DNA of 64,000 bases, taken from Venturia oleaginea (Eukaryota > Ascomycota > Dothideomycetes > Venturiales > Venturiaceae). The DNA is taken from positions 62,001 through 126,000 of the forward strand of contig JABMLP010000002.1 in the NCBI GenBank assembly GCA_013176395.1. Reading direction: 5' to 3'. The position numbers were made by a program, and so were the translations under genes. This document shows, piece by piece, positions 30,054 through 41,539 of this stretch (within the stretch, counting starts at the first letter, position 1; the number at the start of each line of letters is the position of its first letter). The notes below the pieces were generated by a model, which was given only the letters and a program-made list of their open reading frames with translations, was not told the DNA's origin and did not search any database.

Positions 30054-32092
30054 ATGGATGCCACCGCGACAACAGTAACGAGTCCGCAAGATCTCACAGA
30101 CAAAGCCATCGAGATCGATGTCGACGAAAAATTCACCTCGCCAACCACAGCATCAACAGAAGACGAAATCGCAGGATCGAGCGCCGGAGAACCTCAACAT
30201 GAATACGTCGCCGGAGTCAAACTATTCCTCGTCATTTCAGCGATTTCACTGGTCATTTTCTTGATGATATTGGATATGTCTATCATTGTCACGGTAAGCA
30301 ATGAACCTGCCCGCCCCTCTTCCGTCTCACGGTTCTGAAGAAATGGACCCTGATTGGAAAGATAGGCAATTCCTCGTATCACAAGTGACTTCTACTCCTT
30401 ATCTGATGTCGGTTGGTACGGAGATGTATTCCTCATATTAAGGTACGAGTTCCCCATCGATAAAGTATAGAATGATTGACTTGAGACTAACGGGGTAAAC
30501 AGTTCAGCCTTGCAACCACTCACGGGCAAATCGTACACGCAGTTTAGCTCCAAGGTGTAACTCTCTACTAGCATATCTCATTGACGATAGCATGGGCATT
30601 TCTGGCATCTTTGCAGTTCACCTTCCTTTCCTTCCTTCCCATCTTCGAAGTTGGTTCCATTTTATGTGGTGTTGCGCTAAACTCAAATATGCTTATCATC
30701 GGACGCGCTGTTTCTGGATTGGGTAGGAGTGGACTTGTCAATGGCGCGTTGAAAATTGTCACTGCGAGTATTCCGACGCATAAACGACCAGGTAGTCATC
30801 TCCTTCCAAGCTGATAGTCGGAAAGAAGGCTGACTTCCGTAGCTATGCTTGGTTTAATTATGTCTGTTAGTCAAATCGGCGTGGTCAGTGGTCTTTTGGT
30901 TGGTGGAGTGTTGACGCAATACGCTAGCTGGCGATGGTGTGAGTTCGTTCCTTCTTGAGTGCGTGGAATATGACGCTGATGGTTTGATCTAGGTTTTTAC
31001 ATCAATTTGCCTATTGGTGATATCGCGGCTCTGCTGATTTTCCTCATCAACATTCCCGAAAACATCGTTCCCGCTGCTGCCGGGAAGAGAACCGCAAAGC
31101 CCGTCCTCTCTCAACTAGATCTGGTCGGCTTCTCCCTCTCCGCCCCTTTCGCCGTCATGCTCCTCATGGCTCTCCAGTGGGGCGGGCAAAAGTATGCCTG
31201 GCCCAGCGCCATGGTAATTGGACTCCTCTACGGTGGCGTCAGTACACTCCTGATTTTTCTAGCTTGAGAGTGACATATCGGCGAAAAGGCTATGATTCCC
31301 TTCTCTGTGCTTCAGAAACGCGTGGTCTGGTATTCCTGCCTCGTGACCGGATTCTTCTTCGGCTCATTATGGATGTTCTCATACTACCTCCCCATCTACT
31401 TCCAAACCGTTAAAGGCGCAAGTCCAATAATGAGCGGTATCTACATGCTGCCCAGCATCTTAACTCAAATACTAACAGCCGTAGTCTCTGGTGTCCTTGG
31501 TAAGTGCCTTGCCCTCAAATCAAGAAGTGTAGTTAACATACTCGAAGTCGGAAAACTCGGCTACTACACCCCTTGGGTAATCGGTAGCGGAATCGTTGTC
31601 ACAATCGGCGCAGGTCTAATTTCCACCTTCATACCCGAATCAGCAAATGCAAAATGGATCGGGTACCAAATGCTCGTTGGTCTCGGTCGAGGATGCGGCA
31701 TCCAAATGCCCATCGTCGCATGCCAAAATGTTCTTCCACCCGCCCAAATACTTGTCGGAATGGCCGTCATCACATTGGCGCAGCAATTCGGCGGTGGACT
31801 CTTCCTAGCCTTCGGACAATTGGTTTTTAGCCATGGTCTCGTTGAGGGGTTGGCGGAGTTTGCTCCGAGTGTTGATACAGCGGAGGTTGTTAGAGCGGGA
31901 GCGACGGCTGTGAGGGATGCTGTTGGGAAGGCGGATTCAAGGGATGTGCTACAGGCTTATGATTTGGGTGTGAGACAGTGTTTTTATCTTGCTGCTGGTT
32001 GTTCTGCTTTTACGGTTTTTGCGTAGGTTGGGATGGGGTTTGAGAGTGTTAAGAAAGCGGGGAAGAAGAAGGGAAAGGCTGGAGAAGTGTGA
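30054..32092 (+). pseudogene. MFS DHA2-type drug-efflux transporter with two nonsense codons
   Basis: Members are 14-helix proton antiporters of the plasma membrane. From ATG at 30054 an acidic cytosolic tail precedes LFLVISAISLVIFLMILDMSI (helix 1). Introns at 30294-30365, 30443 to about 30501, 30529 to about 30616, about 30790-30841, about 30939-30993 and about 31500-31548 connect [46 protein letters not shown] (the motif C-like stretch), FYINLPIGD and the C-terminal half (GSLWMFSYYLPIYFQ, GYQMLVGLGRGCGIQMP). TGA at 31265-31267 sits where IFLAWE is usual, and TAG at 32024-32026 where the family has a Trp-Gly-Met-Gly-like tail, so both stops replace probable Trp codons. The reading continues in frame past each to TGA 32090-32092. 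Either it is a pseudogene, or the first stop truncates it to about half. Confidence 0.8.
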
Positions 32093-32371
32093 TACGGATA
32101 GAGTATCGTCTATACAAAACAAGACGTGCAATCTGCAGTTTACGTCGAAACTCGAGACCTCAACTACAGTAGAGAGAAGACTGTTATAGTCTTACTAGGT
32201 ACTAGGATACTTTCTAGAATACGCGAAGTAATTTAGGAACAGCCTAAGAACAAACTCTACTAGTTAGTTTCAATATTCCTCGTCTTCTACTATCGTTATC
32301 TAGTCTACACGTATATAGATAAGCTCCACTCGAAGGTAGAACTTAAGATTTAAAACTTAAGATTATAACGC
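32093..32371. other. AT-rich spacer
   Basis: No gene or RNA was recognised. CTAG and TCTAG words and short TA-rich inverted repeats (ACTTAAGATTTAAAACTTAAG near 32340) dominate, which suggests decayed repeat DNA. Confidence 0.3.
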
Positions 32372-32460
32372 ATTCCACCACCGAGCCGGCCAATTTTCCT
32401 TGGCACGACCAGCTCATGTTACGCCTCTTCAATTTTATCGCTATCAAAAATAGATTGCAA
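32372..32460 (-). mobile_element. Pogo-element end, target of the LINE insertion
   Basis: After a TA, ACGCATTCCACCACCGAGC matches the terminal repeat of the pogo element at 48775. TTGGCACGACCAGCTCATG and CCTCTTCAATTTTATCGC follow in the same order as in that element. Similarity ends just before the LINE tail, so the LINE probably inserted into this older pogo copy. Confidence 0.7.
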
Positions 32461-32759
32461 GTCCGTTGATTGATTGATTGATTGATTGATTTTATCCTAC
32501 TCGGTTGCAGCCGCTTAATCACGCAGCTATGCCCGGTTAGGGGGACTTCATCAGACAGCCGACACGTGATATGATCTACCACGTCCCACTTCGCCCTGCT
32601 TACCACAACAAGACCAGCTATCCCCTCGATCCCCCCTCTTTTCCCTCAACCACTATTTCCAAATGCCCAATGGCTCTTGTAAATGTCGGTTGTTCTACCA
32701 GTACATCTGTGCTATCTAGATTCCGGGAGGCAATGCCTCATATTTCGCTTTCCGTCTAC

Positions 32760-35700
32760 CTACAGTCTCCCCTCAATGCTCAGCGTCGTCTGCGCGTTTT
32801 CGATCCCACTATGCCCAAGGACCCGCGTCTGTTCCATGAATCTGATAGCTTTTGTGGCTAACTTATGCGTAGTCAAGATATTCCGGAGGTTGTTTCGTCC
32901 TGGGAAGCGGCCCAACTCGTCTCTCCGGATGTCCCGGAACTTGCGGCATTCCAGGAGGATATGGGCTACGGTCTGCATCTCTTCACGGCAGTCACACCTA
33001 GAGTCTGGGATACCTTGGACACGTCGGCTGAAGAGGAAGGCCTTGAGCCCTATCTTTTCAGTTCTCATCTGTACGAGGATCGCACTTTCTCGCTTGCTCC
33101 GGTCTTGATGGAGTTGGAGCACCCTTTTAGTAGGCTTAGGTGTGTATCTCCTCGTGGCTTTCCCCTTTGTCTCGAATTTCCAGCTAGTCAACCATTGTCT
33201 ATTCACTACCTTCCAGCACCACGTCTTGAGTGTCGTTCTTAGCGGGTACAGTTCCGGTGGCATATCAGCTCTTGGTCCTTTCTCTCCGTCTTCTCTCCAT
33301 CCAGTGGCCTCCCTGGCGGCTTGGTCAGCGGCCTCGTTCCCGTCAATTCCCTCGTGGGCAGGGATCCATCGGATGTTCACGATAGCTCCGTACTCGTGAA
33401 GTTGTGTGATCCGTTGTACAATCCGCTTGACAATGTATGCTCCTGATCGGCCTTCCGGCCGTGTCAGCGAGCGTATCGCTGCCTGGTTGTCGGTGAAGAT
33501 ATTGATGTCTCTCCGTTCGTTTCCTGCCTCGATGTCTGTTTGAACCATATGCAGCGCTAGATTTATTCCTTGAAGTTCAGCTGCGTACACCGTGGAGGTC
33601 GTCTCAGGGCCCATATACGTGCTTCTCGTCTGTCTTTTCAGCGGCCAGACTGCTGCAGCACCTGTATGTCCGTCTATGCTACTCCCATCTGTATAGATGC
33701 AAATATTACCCTCGACTCTAGTAACAGAGTCGTGCTCAGAGTGTGCCGCTTCATCGCTTGGTGCGATATGTGTCTTTGGGCCTTGCCACCATGGTGCTGC
33801 TACGAACGGCGGGATTGTCTCTCGCTTGTCGAGATTTGCTGCTCCTTTCTCTTCGGCACCTCGATATATGTTGTATAATGGGCTATCGTAGCTTGCTCGT
33901 TGTCTTGACCTTGGTTCTCCGAATTGAGTATCTAGCAGTTTAGGGAGGTCTTGGCACGTGAGTATACGGCTGAGGGTTTCGGTGTTGTGTTTCCAGATCT
34001 GTTGTTCGACTGGGAGCAGGTAGGTCTCAATGTCGAGGGCGACTCTGGATGTCGCTTTGAACGCTCCACAGATAATTCGTGCTGCACGTGCTTGGATTGA
34101 CTGAAGTGTATCGAGCGTTTTTCTCGTGTATGGTTTTCCCCTCATTCCTGAATTCGACCAGATTGAGCACGCGTACATCATCTGAGGGACTACTACTCCG
34201 CGGTAGATTTTTCGCATATCTAGCAGACTGACGCCCCATGTTGAGCTGCCCAGAGAGCACAGTGCGTTCACTGTTTTCGTAGTTTTCCGCTTGATTTCTT
34301 CAATGTGTTCCTTCCATTGGAGTTTGCTGTCTAGCGTCACGCCTAGATATTTGCACGTTGTCTTAGGCGCAATGCATCCCCATGCCGTCTGAACGGGCTG
34401 TTGTGTGTTTATACAGGTGCGTCTTCTTGTGAAGTGTGTCAGTTGGAACTTTTCTGGGGCGAATTTTGATGCATGTGTCTTTGCCCAACAGTTTGCCTTT
34501 TCCAGCGCGTTTTCGAGTTTCTTGCACGTTTCCTCTGTTGTGTTGCCCCATGTAAGTATGGCTGCGTCATCGATATAGCCTGTAGCTGCAGTATCGTCGC
34601 CTGAGTCGCATTGCTCAATAAGGTCAGAGTTGTAGAATATGTATAAGATGGGGGATAGGGGCGATCCCTGTGGTACCCCAGTCTCGACCGTGTACTCGTC
34701 AGATTCGTAGCCATCGATGACAATTCGCGTGCGTCTATCGCTCAGGAAGCTAGCAATCCATCGTACTGTTCTCTCATCAACTTTTCTTTTCCGAAGATTG
34801 TGTAGGAGTCTCTTGTGGGATACGTTGTCGAAGGCGCCTGACACGTCAAGGAGCAGCAGGCTAGCGACTTGTCCTTTTCCGTTGTTCCAAGCGTTGTAGA
34901 TTCTCTCGATTACAGCGTGTAGTGCGTGTTCCGTTGACCTTAACTTCCTGCCTCCCATGTGCATCCTTGGGATGACTTGGTGTGTTTCCACCAGGTAGCT
35001 AAGTCTCTTAGCGATTACTGCGTCCATGGCCTTGCCAATCGTATTCAGGAGCGCAATAGGTCGGTATGCCTTTGGAGTCGAGTAGTCGTCCTTCCCTGGT
35101 TTGCGTAGCACTACCGTGGTCGAGCTTTGGAAATGTGTCGGGTAGTGGCCCAGTTGTAGGCTCTGGTTCATGATTGTCGCCAGGTGTCCCACCAACATAT
35201 AAGATGCCGTCTGCAAGGCCTTGTTTGGGATCCCATCCGGTCCCGGGGCCTTGAAGGGTGACGCTGCTTGTATTGCGTCCAGTACCTCCTTCTCAGTAAC
35301 GTTTGGCATTGGTATACAATCATCATATCTTGCATCCTGTAGATCGTCGAGGTCTGCTTCTGGCGGTGCTGGGAAGAAGGCGTCCCGAAGGAGAATCGTT
35401 TTTGCCGAGGGTGTAGTAGCCTGGTTGCCGGTCGTCGGACACTTGATAATTGGCGTCACACTTGGGGGCTGGCTTTCTCTATTGCGCGCCCACTTGGCTA
35501 TTTTCCAGAGGGATTCAGTGGAGCTTGCTGCCATTTCTACGCGGTCTCTGTGTGCTTGCCGAAGCGCCTTCTTGATCGTCCGTGTCTTGTGGTTCCTCGC
35601 CTCGCGGTAGTTTTCCCATGTCTCCTCCGTGTGTCTTCTCTCGTGTATGCGCCTTAGACGTTTTGTATCTGCCAATGCTCTCGAGCATGTTCCGTCCCAT

Positions 35701-36640
35701 CCCTCTTTCGCCTTGGTGCATGGTCTTGTGAGGGGAATTGTCTTCGCTGCTGCATCTTTGATCGCTTTGACTAACTCCATCGTGTACATGTCTAGCGCTG
35801 CTTTCGTCCTTGGTCTCCTTCGTGCCGGTAGGGTGTCTCTGAGCGTCCCGCAGAACTCCTTGCAGTCTAGGAGTTTCCAGTTGCATCCTGGCCTGATTTC
35901 CGTGGAGCGCGTCCGGAGATCCAGTATGATGCTGATGGGGAGGTGGTCTGAGTCGTGGTCTAGCTCTCTGTCTACTCTGCTACTGATGGTCCTGTCAATC
36001 AAGCCTAATGTCATCCAGCACATATCAATCGTCGTCCTGCTGCTGCCTTCTTCGTACGTTACCGTTCCGGGCTGCAGCATGCTTGACATATCAAATCTCT
36101 CCATAATTTCGATAAGTTCTTCCGCTTCTCGGTCTTCGTGTGCGACCTGCGCTCCGCCCCACATTCTATGGTGTAAGTTCAAGTCGCCTAATACCATCTG
36201 TTCTTTCAGCGCGTGTTCCTCCAATCGAGCTCTTAGGGTCGGCAGTGAGCTGATGCGGTTTGGCATGTTTTGGACCGTATTGTAGACGTTGTGTATTACC
36301 AGCTCGTTTTCTGTTTGATCGCCATTGCTGATACTGATTCTCAATGAGCAGACGTCTCTTGTGTGCTGTTCGAATTGCAGGCTGCCGTGGTCTAGCCTTT
36401 TGTTGACAAAGAAACACACCCAGCTGGGCCATCCTCCTTGTTCGTTGTCGGATAGTATAAGTGGAATATATTCTTCGCTGGGTGGTGTGTTGTCGACATG
36501 AAGGGGTTGCGCCACGGTTCTTGGATAGCAATAATATCGTATTCTGCTACTCTTGGATCACGGAGTAGAGTTGCCATAACCGTATCCCTTGATTTGCGTA
36601 CGTCGTACTGTAGTATATTAAGTTGGTCCTTCTCTTTCAT
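32760..36640 (-). pseudogene. LINE ORF2: APE endonuclease, RT, RNase H, zinc motif
   Basis: ORF2 nicks the target and copies the element RNA. The endonuclease start (MKEKDQLNILQYDVRKSRD, AIQEPWRNPF) begins at 36640 in one frame. The rest, from CFFVNKRLDH on, lies in a second frame, so one frameshift occurs near 36418. The endonuclease continues with VLGDLNLHHRMWGG and SDHLPISI. RT motifs are SPFKAPGPDGIPNKAL, AYRPIALLNT, VSGAFDNVSH, GVPQGSPLSPILY and the box YIDDA. RNase H has IYTDGSSIDGHTGAA, FTDNQAAIRSL and IPAHEGIDGNEAAD. A terminal zinc motif CDCREEMQTVAHILLEC (C-x-C-x8-H-x4-C) ends the domain series, and the stop is TAG at 32760-32762. Apart from the frameshift it is complete. Confidence 0.85.
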
Positions 36641-38268
36641 AGATCCGAGTCCTCATCGATTTCCATGTATTGTGTGTTTCTACATATTAGGGTATTGCCC
36701 TCTAGCGCCTCAAGCGCCCTCCTCGACATCTTCGTTGCTCTTTGTGGCCTTTGACTCTGGTGTGATCCTTCGTTCTCCTTGTCTCCTGGAGCAGGTCTCT
36801 TTTGTCCATTTCCAGGTAATAGTTGCATCCCTCTGGTCCTTGGCCCTTGGCGTGAGGTCAGGTCTGTGGTTGACCTCGTTCTTCCAGGAGGTTCTCGGGC
36901 GGAATTTTGAATAGGTATTTCATCACAGGTGAACATCGTAGGGTGATACCGAGGTCTGTTCGCGTACGCTGCCTTTGTCCGAGTGAGTTCCTCCTTCCTA
37001 GTTGGGCATTGTTGACTCCATGCTTCATGGGCTCCCTGGCAGTTGGCGCATTTCCTAGGTGTGGTCTGTCCAGTCTTCGAAGGGCAGTCCCTAGAACTAT
37101 GTTCTTGCGCACAGTAGCCACATGTTTTCGCTGCTTTGCATTGAGTTCCTATGTGGCCGTATTTGTAGCACTGAAAGCACTGCTTCAGTCGGCATTGTCT
37201 CTCATATCGTTCGCTTTGACACATCTCCCCTTGCCACACCAGACCTTCATCGATGATCTTGTTTGCGTCCTCAGGCTTGGTGAACTCAATGATGACCGAC
37301 GACATCGCTTTTGTTGGCGCCTTCCGGGTCAACCATCCAATGTATTTGATGTCCGCGGTTGGAATAAACGGCTTATTGTCTTGCAGAATGGCGTCTCTAG
37401 TTTCCTCGAATTTGTCTGTATTCATCGTACTAGTACGTATGCCATGTACAAGAACGCCATACGTTGGATTTCGTACTGACGTCCCGTTTCCAATACGTGG
37501 GGTCCAGTCCTCCGTGAATTGTCTGAGAAGCTGCATTTCACTATTTGTCGCCGTTCTGATGCTCAGATCTCCGCTTTTGAGCTGGTTAGCAGACATGATC
37601 TTTAGATTGGCTATATGTTCGTTTTGACTTTGGGAAATGGCTCGGTCAACGTGGGCTTTTAAATTGCGTGGATTCATTGCGCGCAGGCTCTGGATCGTTT
37701 GTGCGTTCCTGATGTTTACGATAATCTCACGTCGGACCGTCGCGGGAGTCTTGACACTTTGGGTTTGTATGCTATGTGTGCTTGTAGCTAGCCCTCCTCG
37801 GGTAGCGGCAGCAGCATAGCTCATTGGCATGCCTGTTTGGAATTGTGTCCCTTTGTTCTTGATATCACTCGCTATTCCTGCAACGGTCTTGCTCACCTCT
37901 GTTGCCTCTTTCGCTGCCGTTTTCGCTTCCTCACCAATAGTGATGTTCTTCTGTGTGTCTGTTCTCAGAGCTTTAAGTTCTCCCTTTATCCCAGCTATCT
38001 CCTTCGCCGTTTCCTTTGTGTCTTGAGTCATCTCAGTGTGTATAATGCGTAGTTGATCGTGGACGGTTGTCATATCGGGGGTCCTTTGGGCCTTTGCAAT
38101 CAAGGGCAGCATCGTCGTGATAATTGCCTTTACTTGGTCTGGGGGTACAGGTAGAGCCTGTCCGCTTTCGAGGTAGAGTAATGCGTTTCGAAGGTGCCTT
38201 GTGAATTGTGTAGCGTGCTCATGAAGTCCGGTCGGCCAGACCACCTCTTGAGGCCACGGTATTGTCAT
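36637..38268 (-). CDS. LINE ORF1: RNA-binding protein with three CCHC knuckles
   Basis: ORF1 proteins coat element RNA. The 543-residue frame starts MTIPWPQEVVWPTGLHEHA. A Lys/Glu/Ala-rich coiled-coil-like segment (residues 75-130) and a middle domain follow, then the zinc knuckles CFQCYKYGHIGTQC, CGYCAQEHSSRDC and CANCQGAHEAWSQQC near residues 345-400, and a Pro/Arg/Gln-rich tail. The stop TGA (36637-36639) overlaps the ATG of ORF2 (36638-36640) as ATGA. This suggests ORF2 is translated by termination-reinitiation, a mode known for some other LINEs. No lesion is visible in ORF1. Confidence 0.85.
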   Translation of the reverse strand: MTIPWPQEVVWPTGLHEHATQFTRHLRNALLYLESGQALPVPPDQVKAIITTMLPLIAKAQRTPDMTTVHDQLRIIHTEMTQDTKETAKEIAGIKGELKALRTDTQKNITIGEEAKTAAKEATEVSKTVAGIASDIKNKGTQFQTGMPMSYAAAATRGGLATSTHSIQTQSVKTPATVRREIIVNIRNAQTIQSLRAMNPRNLKAHVDRAISQSQNEHIANLKIMSANQLKSGDLSIRTATNSEMQLLRQFTEDWTPRIGNGTSVRNPTYGVLVHGIRTSTMNTDKFEETRDAILQDNKPFIPTADIKYIGWLTRKAPTKAMSSVIIEFTKPEDANKIIDEGLVWQGEMCQSERYERQCRLKQCFQCYKYGHIGTQCKAAKTCGYCAQEHSSRDCPSKTGQTTPRKCANCQGAHEAWSQQCPTRKEELTRTKAAYANRPRYHPTMFTCDEIPIQNSAREPPGRTRSTTDLTSRQGPRTRGMQLLPGNGQKRPAPGDKENEGSHQSQRPQRATKMSRRALEALEGNTLICRNTQYMEIDEDSDL

Positions 38269-38340
38269 CTCTCGTTTCTACGCGCTGGGCGACGCGTCGA
38301 GCCTAGAACAACCTGAGCCCTCTTGAGGCGATGTGTATTT

Positions 38341-38831
38341 GCGTTATAATTATTCAGTTTCAAAGATCTCAGTTCTCGCTGTTGTTGCCTAATTGGGGTT
38401 CTAGAGGAAAAAGATGAGGGCCATCGCACGCGCAAGTCACGGCTTATTGTAGGGGCTTTGAACTATGTTAGAATGCATGGTTTGGAGCCTTAAGATCACT
38501 GTATATTAGCTATATTACACTATATTTAGTGGTGATGAGTGACACGGCAATCTCGCCGAGATTACGAGAATATATTGCTTTTTGAACGGATTGTAATCTA
38601 CGGGATTTTCTAGTGCATTGTAACAAGATACGTACACCAAAAAACGGAGATTCCATTGTAAATTACACCAAAAAAGGGTGAAATCGGCCACGGGAATCTA
38701 GATGTAAAATACACCTAAAATCGTTGTAATCTACAAAATTCTATGACCGTAGTGATGGCGGACAACTAGAGATATTGATCGTGAGTTTTGCAGAATCTTC
38801 CGTTGTCAAAATAATCTAACATGATTTTTAG
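38341..38831. other. AT-rich spacer with degenerate TGTAA-TACACC repeats
   Basis: TTGTAATCTAC, TTGTAAATTACACC, TGTAAAATACACC and TTGTAATCTAC recur between 38590 and 38745 without coding potential. The last bases, TTTTTAG before 38832, look like a 3' splice site feeding the alpha-galactosidase exon. Confidence 0.35.
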
Positions 38832-39463
38832 CAACCTGGAAAGATAAAAAAGAGATTCTGAACAGCCACTCATTCACTCTCAACTACGTCAATTTCTGGG
38901 GCCACGGTGATGCCGATATGCTCGAAATCGGAAACGGGGAACTGACCCTCACCGAGCAAAGGACCCATTTCTCATTGTGGGCTGCGATGAAGTCTCCCCT
39001 ACTCATCGGCACCGATCTCGCCAAGTTGAAACCCGAAAGTCTCGACATCTTGAAGAACAAGTACTTGCTCGCTTTCAACCAAGATGATGTTGTCGGAGAA
39101 CCCGCGAAACCATACAAGTGGGGCACGAATCCAAACTGGACATTCAACGACACTTTTCCGGCAGAGTATTGGTCTGGTCACTCGAAACAAGGAGTCTTGA
39201 CGCTCGTGATCAATACCGCCGAGTCTTCGGTGGTAAAGAAACTTGACTTTGGGGAAGTACCTGAGCTCAAGGCTAATGGGACCTATCATGTCTTGGATGT
39301 TTGGAGTGGGGAAGATAAAGGATGCTTCACGGAGGCCATGGATCTGACCATCGATGCCCACGACACTTCAGTCCTGATCTTGAAGGAGGGTTGCAATGGT
39401 ATCCTGAGGAAGGTGGAAGAGGAACGATTGGCTCGTGGGCCTCCTCAGGTTACGATAGGTTAG
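38832..39463 (+). pseudogene. GH27 alpha-galactosidase, C-terminal part only
   Basis: GH27 enzymes release terminal alpha-galactose from galacto-oligosaccharides and galactomannan. From a putative 3' splice site at 38831 the exon reads NFWGHGDADMLEIGNGELT, which contains the acid/base Asp region (D-x-D-M-L-E-x-G-N-G), then THFSLWAAMKSPLLIGTDL and a beta-sandwich C-terminal domain with TFPAEYWSGHSKQGVL to TAG at 39461-39463. The N-terminal half of the barrel, with the nucleophile region and signal peptide, is absent upstream, where AT-rich spacer and the LINE lie. It is probably a remnant cut by transposon activity. The frame itself is clean. Confidence 0.8.
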
Positions 39464-40232
39464 GGAAGTGCCCAAAAGTGTACGGTTGAAAATGATGGGA
39501 ACATATAGATGTTGTTGTATGAGATTGAGTGATTTACGGAGTTCATGGGTTGAACAGATATCGAATTCCATGTTCCTGCCATAAGGGCAATTTAATCAGG
39601 TTATGCCGGCTTAGTCAGCTACAGTGAAAATAACAAAGAATGACTGATTGCAGATGGGAGTGTAGAAACCTTTGTGCAAGCAACCCATGTCTCATTCCAC
39701 TGCTCAGCTCTCCATTCTTACATGTCGCACCTTGCCGCTTTGTGGCACAGATGAATACGATGTGATGCGGTTCTGTAAAGCCTATATGCCAGTTTGAGGG
39801 ATTGGTCCGCCTGGTTTACAGCCTGCCACCAGGGCTTTATACCAGCACGCTGACTGCATCAAATCAGTCCCTTTGGACAGCATCTCACTTTGGAATTAAC
39901 TCTTTCAGCTGGGGATCGGAATGGACAAATCTTTATCGAAATGGCTTCTGAAGCTCGCCAGAAGATCATCGACATCGAACTCCAATCGAGAGATTCTGAA
40001 GCCAACGGTAGCTTTTGTCGCTACTATTGAAGTTGACAATGGATAAATAAAACTAGCGTGCCTGTGTTTTCCAATTGAAGGATTCGTACCATGTCATCGA
40101 CCAGTGACTGATGGTTGAGATCGAAGACAAATCGGGCATTTTCAGCCAGTCTAGTCCTGCGAGATCAATAATATGCGCGCTTCGAATTGCAATGTTTATG
40201 CTTGAGACTTCTATCCCAGGCCCGTTCCACCT
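39464..40232. other. Intergenic region, no supported gene
   Basis: A short frame near 39941 (MASEARQKIIDIELQSRD) could be a lost exon, but nothing supports it. No repeats were recognised. Confidence 0.35.
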
Positions 40233-41539
40233 CTAAGCAGTTCTATCCCACTCCAGTCGTCCCATAAGCACAAAGCTTTCCCACCTTGTACCTCTATCCT
40301 TCAGCGGAACATCTCCAATAGGATCCGTGACCTCAGCCCAAGCACGGAACAATTTGCGCCAATAGCAAACCTCCATGGCGGAGTCAAATACCAGTCTCTG
40401 AACGCCGTGACTGTCTTGTTCGCGATTCGCTCAGCCTCGAGGGGATTTGCTTCCAGATGCTCGATGACCTCGTCCAAATCTGACCAGTCTTCTTTGACCA
40501 GGACGATATTTTGCCCGGGGCCATCTGCTTGCAGAAGAGGTGAAAGATGGGTTCGCCATTGTAGGGGGGAAGAGATGATGATGGAGCGGCAGAGTTGGAA
40601 GTATCGTAACCGGCCACTGTACGTGACTCCCTGTCCACGGATTAGCAAACTTGGTCTTGCTTTCGCCCTGTGTTCTCTGTATGCCTATTTCTCACGGTAT
40701 AAATCAAGTACTTGTATTTGCAAAATTCCTCCATGGTAAGAGCATTTTTCTTCCAGTTCAGCTGTTGAACATCGCTCCATGCCTTGCCCTTTGCCTCTTT
40801 CATCAATTACCCTCGCAGCCCCGAATTCCAATGCACGCTTCCACGCCATACAGCTTTACTGATTTTTCTGTTCCAACTGAGACCATTCTCCACCGTCTCA
40901 ACCTTCTCTTTCACTTCATCAAGACTTCCAATATGAGGTTCCGGCCAGCTCCAGAATCCATAGTCCGGCATCAACCAGGTATTATTCACCTCCTTGTTCT
41001 CCGCCGATGGTGCGGCATGGCGAGCTAAAGACCTGGCATTTGCACCAGGGTGATCATTGACCAGAATTGTGAACTCGATATTTGGGATTTCGGAGGGGAA
41101 GGGTGCGGTGAGGATGGCGCGGTGAATTAGTTGAAGGATCGCTACTTGGCGCGTCCATACATTGCTGCCCCGGTTGATTACATAAAGCTGTTTCTTGTTA
41201 AAGTTAGATAAGGTAATTTTCAGACTAGCCTATGAGGGTCATACGTACAACACCATCGTGTATTCTAGCTCTCATGTAGCCATGCTCATTATCGTGTCTT
41301 GGTGGTTTCCCCATAGGCCCACGAGCTTTTGCCATCTCAATCTCGTCAAAGCCACGAGAAAAAGCTCGAGAGCATTCCGAGTCTGTAAGGTAAAGCTTCA
41401 GATTGCCAGCATCTTCTACTTCCTTGTGTTTATTCCAGGACAGAGAGGTTCGAGGAATAGTGCACGCCCACACATAGAAGAAGATGAGAACTAGTAGGGT
41501 AATAAGTAAAATGATTTCGAAGCGGCAGCGAGGTACCAT
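40233..41539 (-). pseudogene. GT90 (CAP1/Cap10-like) glycosyltransferase, broken
   Basis: GT90 enzymes add xylose or other sugars in the secretory pathway and are type II membrane proteins. From ATG at 41539 (or 41611), MVPRCRFEIILLITLLVLIF gives a membrane anchor, followed by LTDSECSRAF and HGYMRARIHDG. An intron at 41188-41249 (GTACGT...ACAG) leads to VINRGSNVWTRQVAIL, MPDYGFWSWPEPHIGS and KAVWRGSVHWNSGLRG. An in-frame TAA at 40807-40809 is followed, still in frame, by LMKEAKGKAWSDVQQLNWKK and EFCKYKYLIYT. A second intron (40631-40695) joins GVTYSGRLRYFQLCRS and ADGPGQNIVLVKEDWSDLDE. A frameshift near 40390 separates this from EVCYWRKLFRAWAEVTDP and the end at 40233. One nonsense and one frameshift mark it as a pseudogene. 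Confidence 0.8.

Larger units (their letters stand above)
32461..38340 (-). mobile_element. Near full-length LINE (Tad/I-group-like), two ORFs
   Basis: On the minus strand the element has ORF1, ORF2, a 3' UTR of about 270 bases and a (TCAA/AATC)n tail at about 32464-32490. The 5' end is not sharply defined; no coding signal precedes ORF1, and the right boundary given is approximate. A 5'-truncated relative lies at 23736-24131. The reading frames are open over almost the whole length, with one probable frameshift early in ORF2. Confidence 0.85.
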
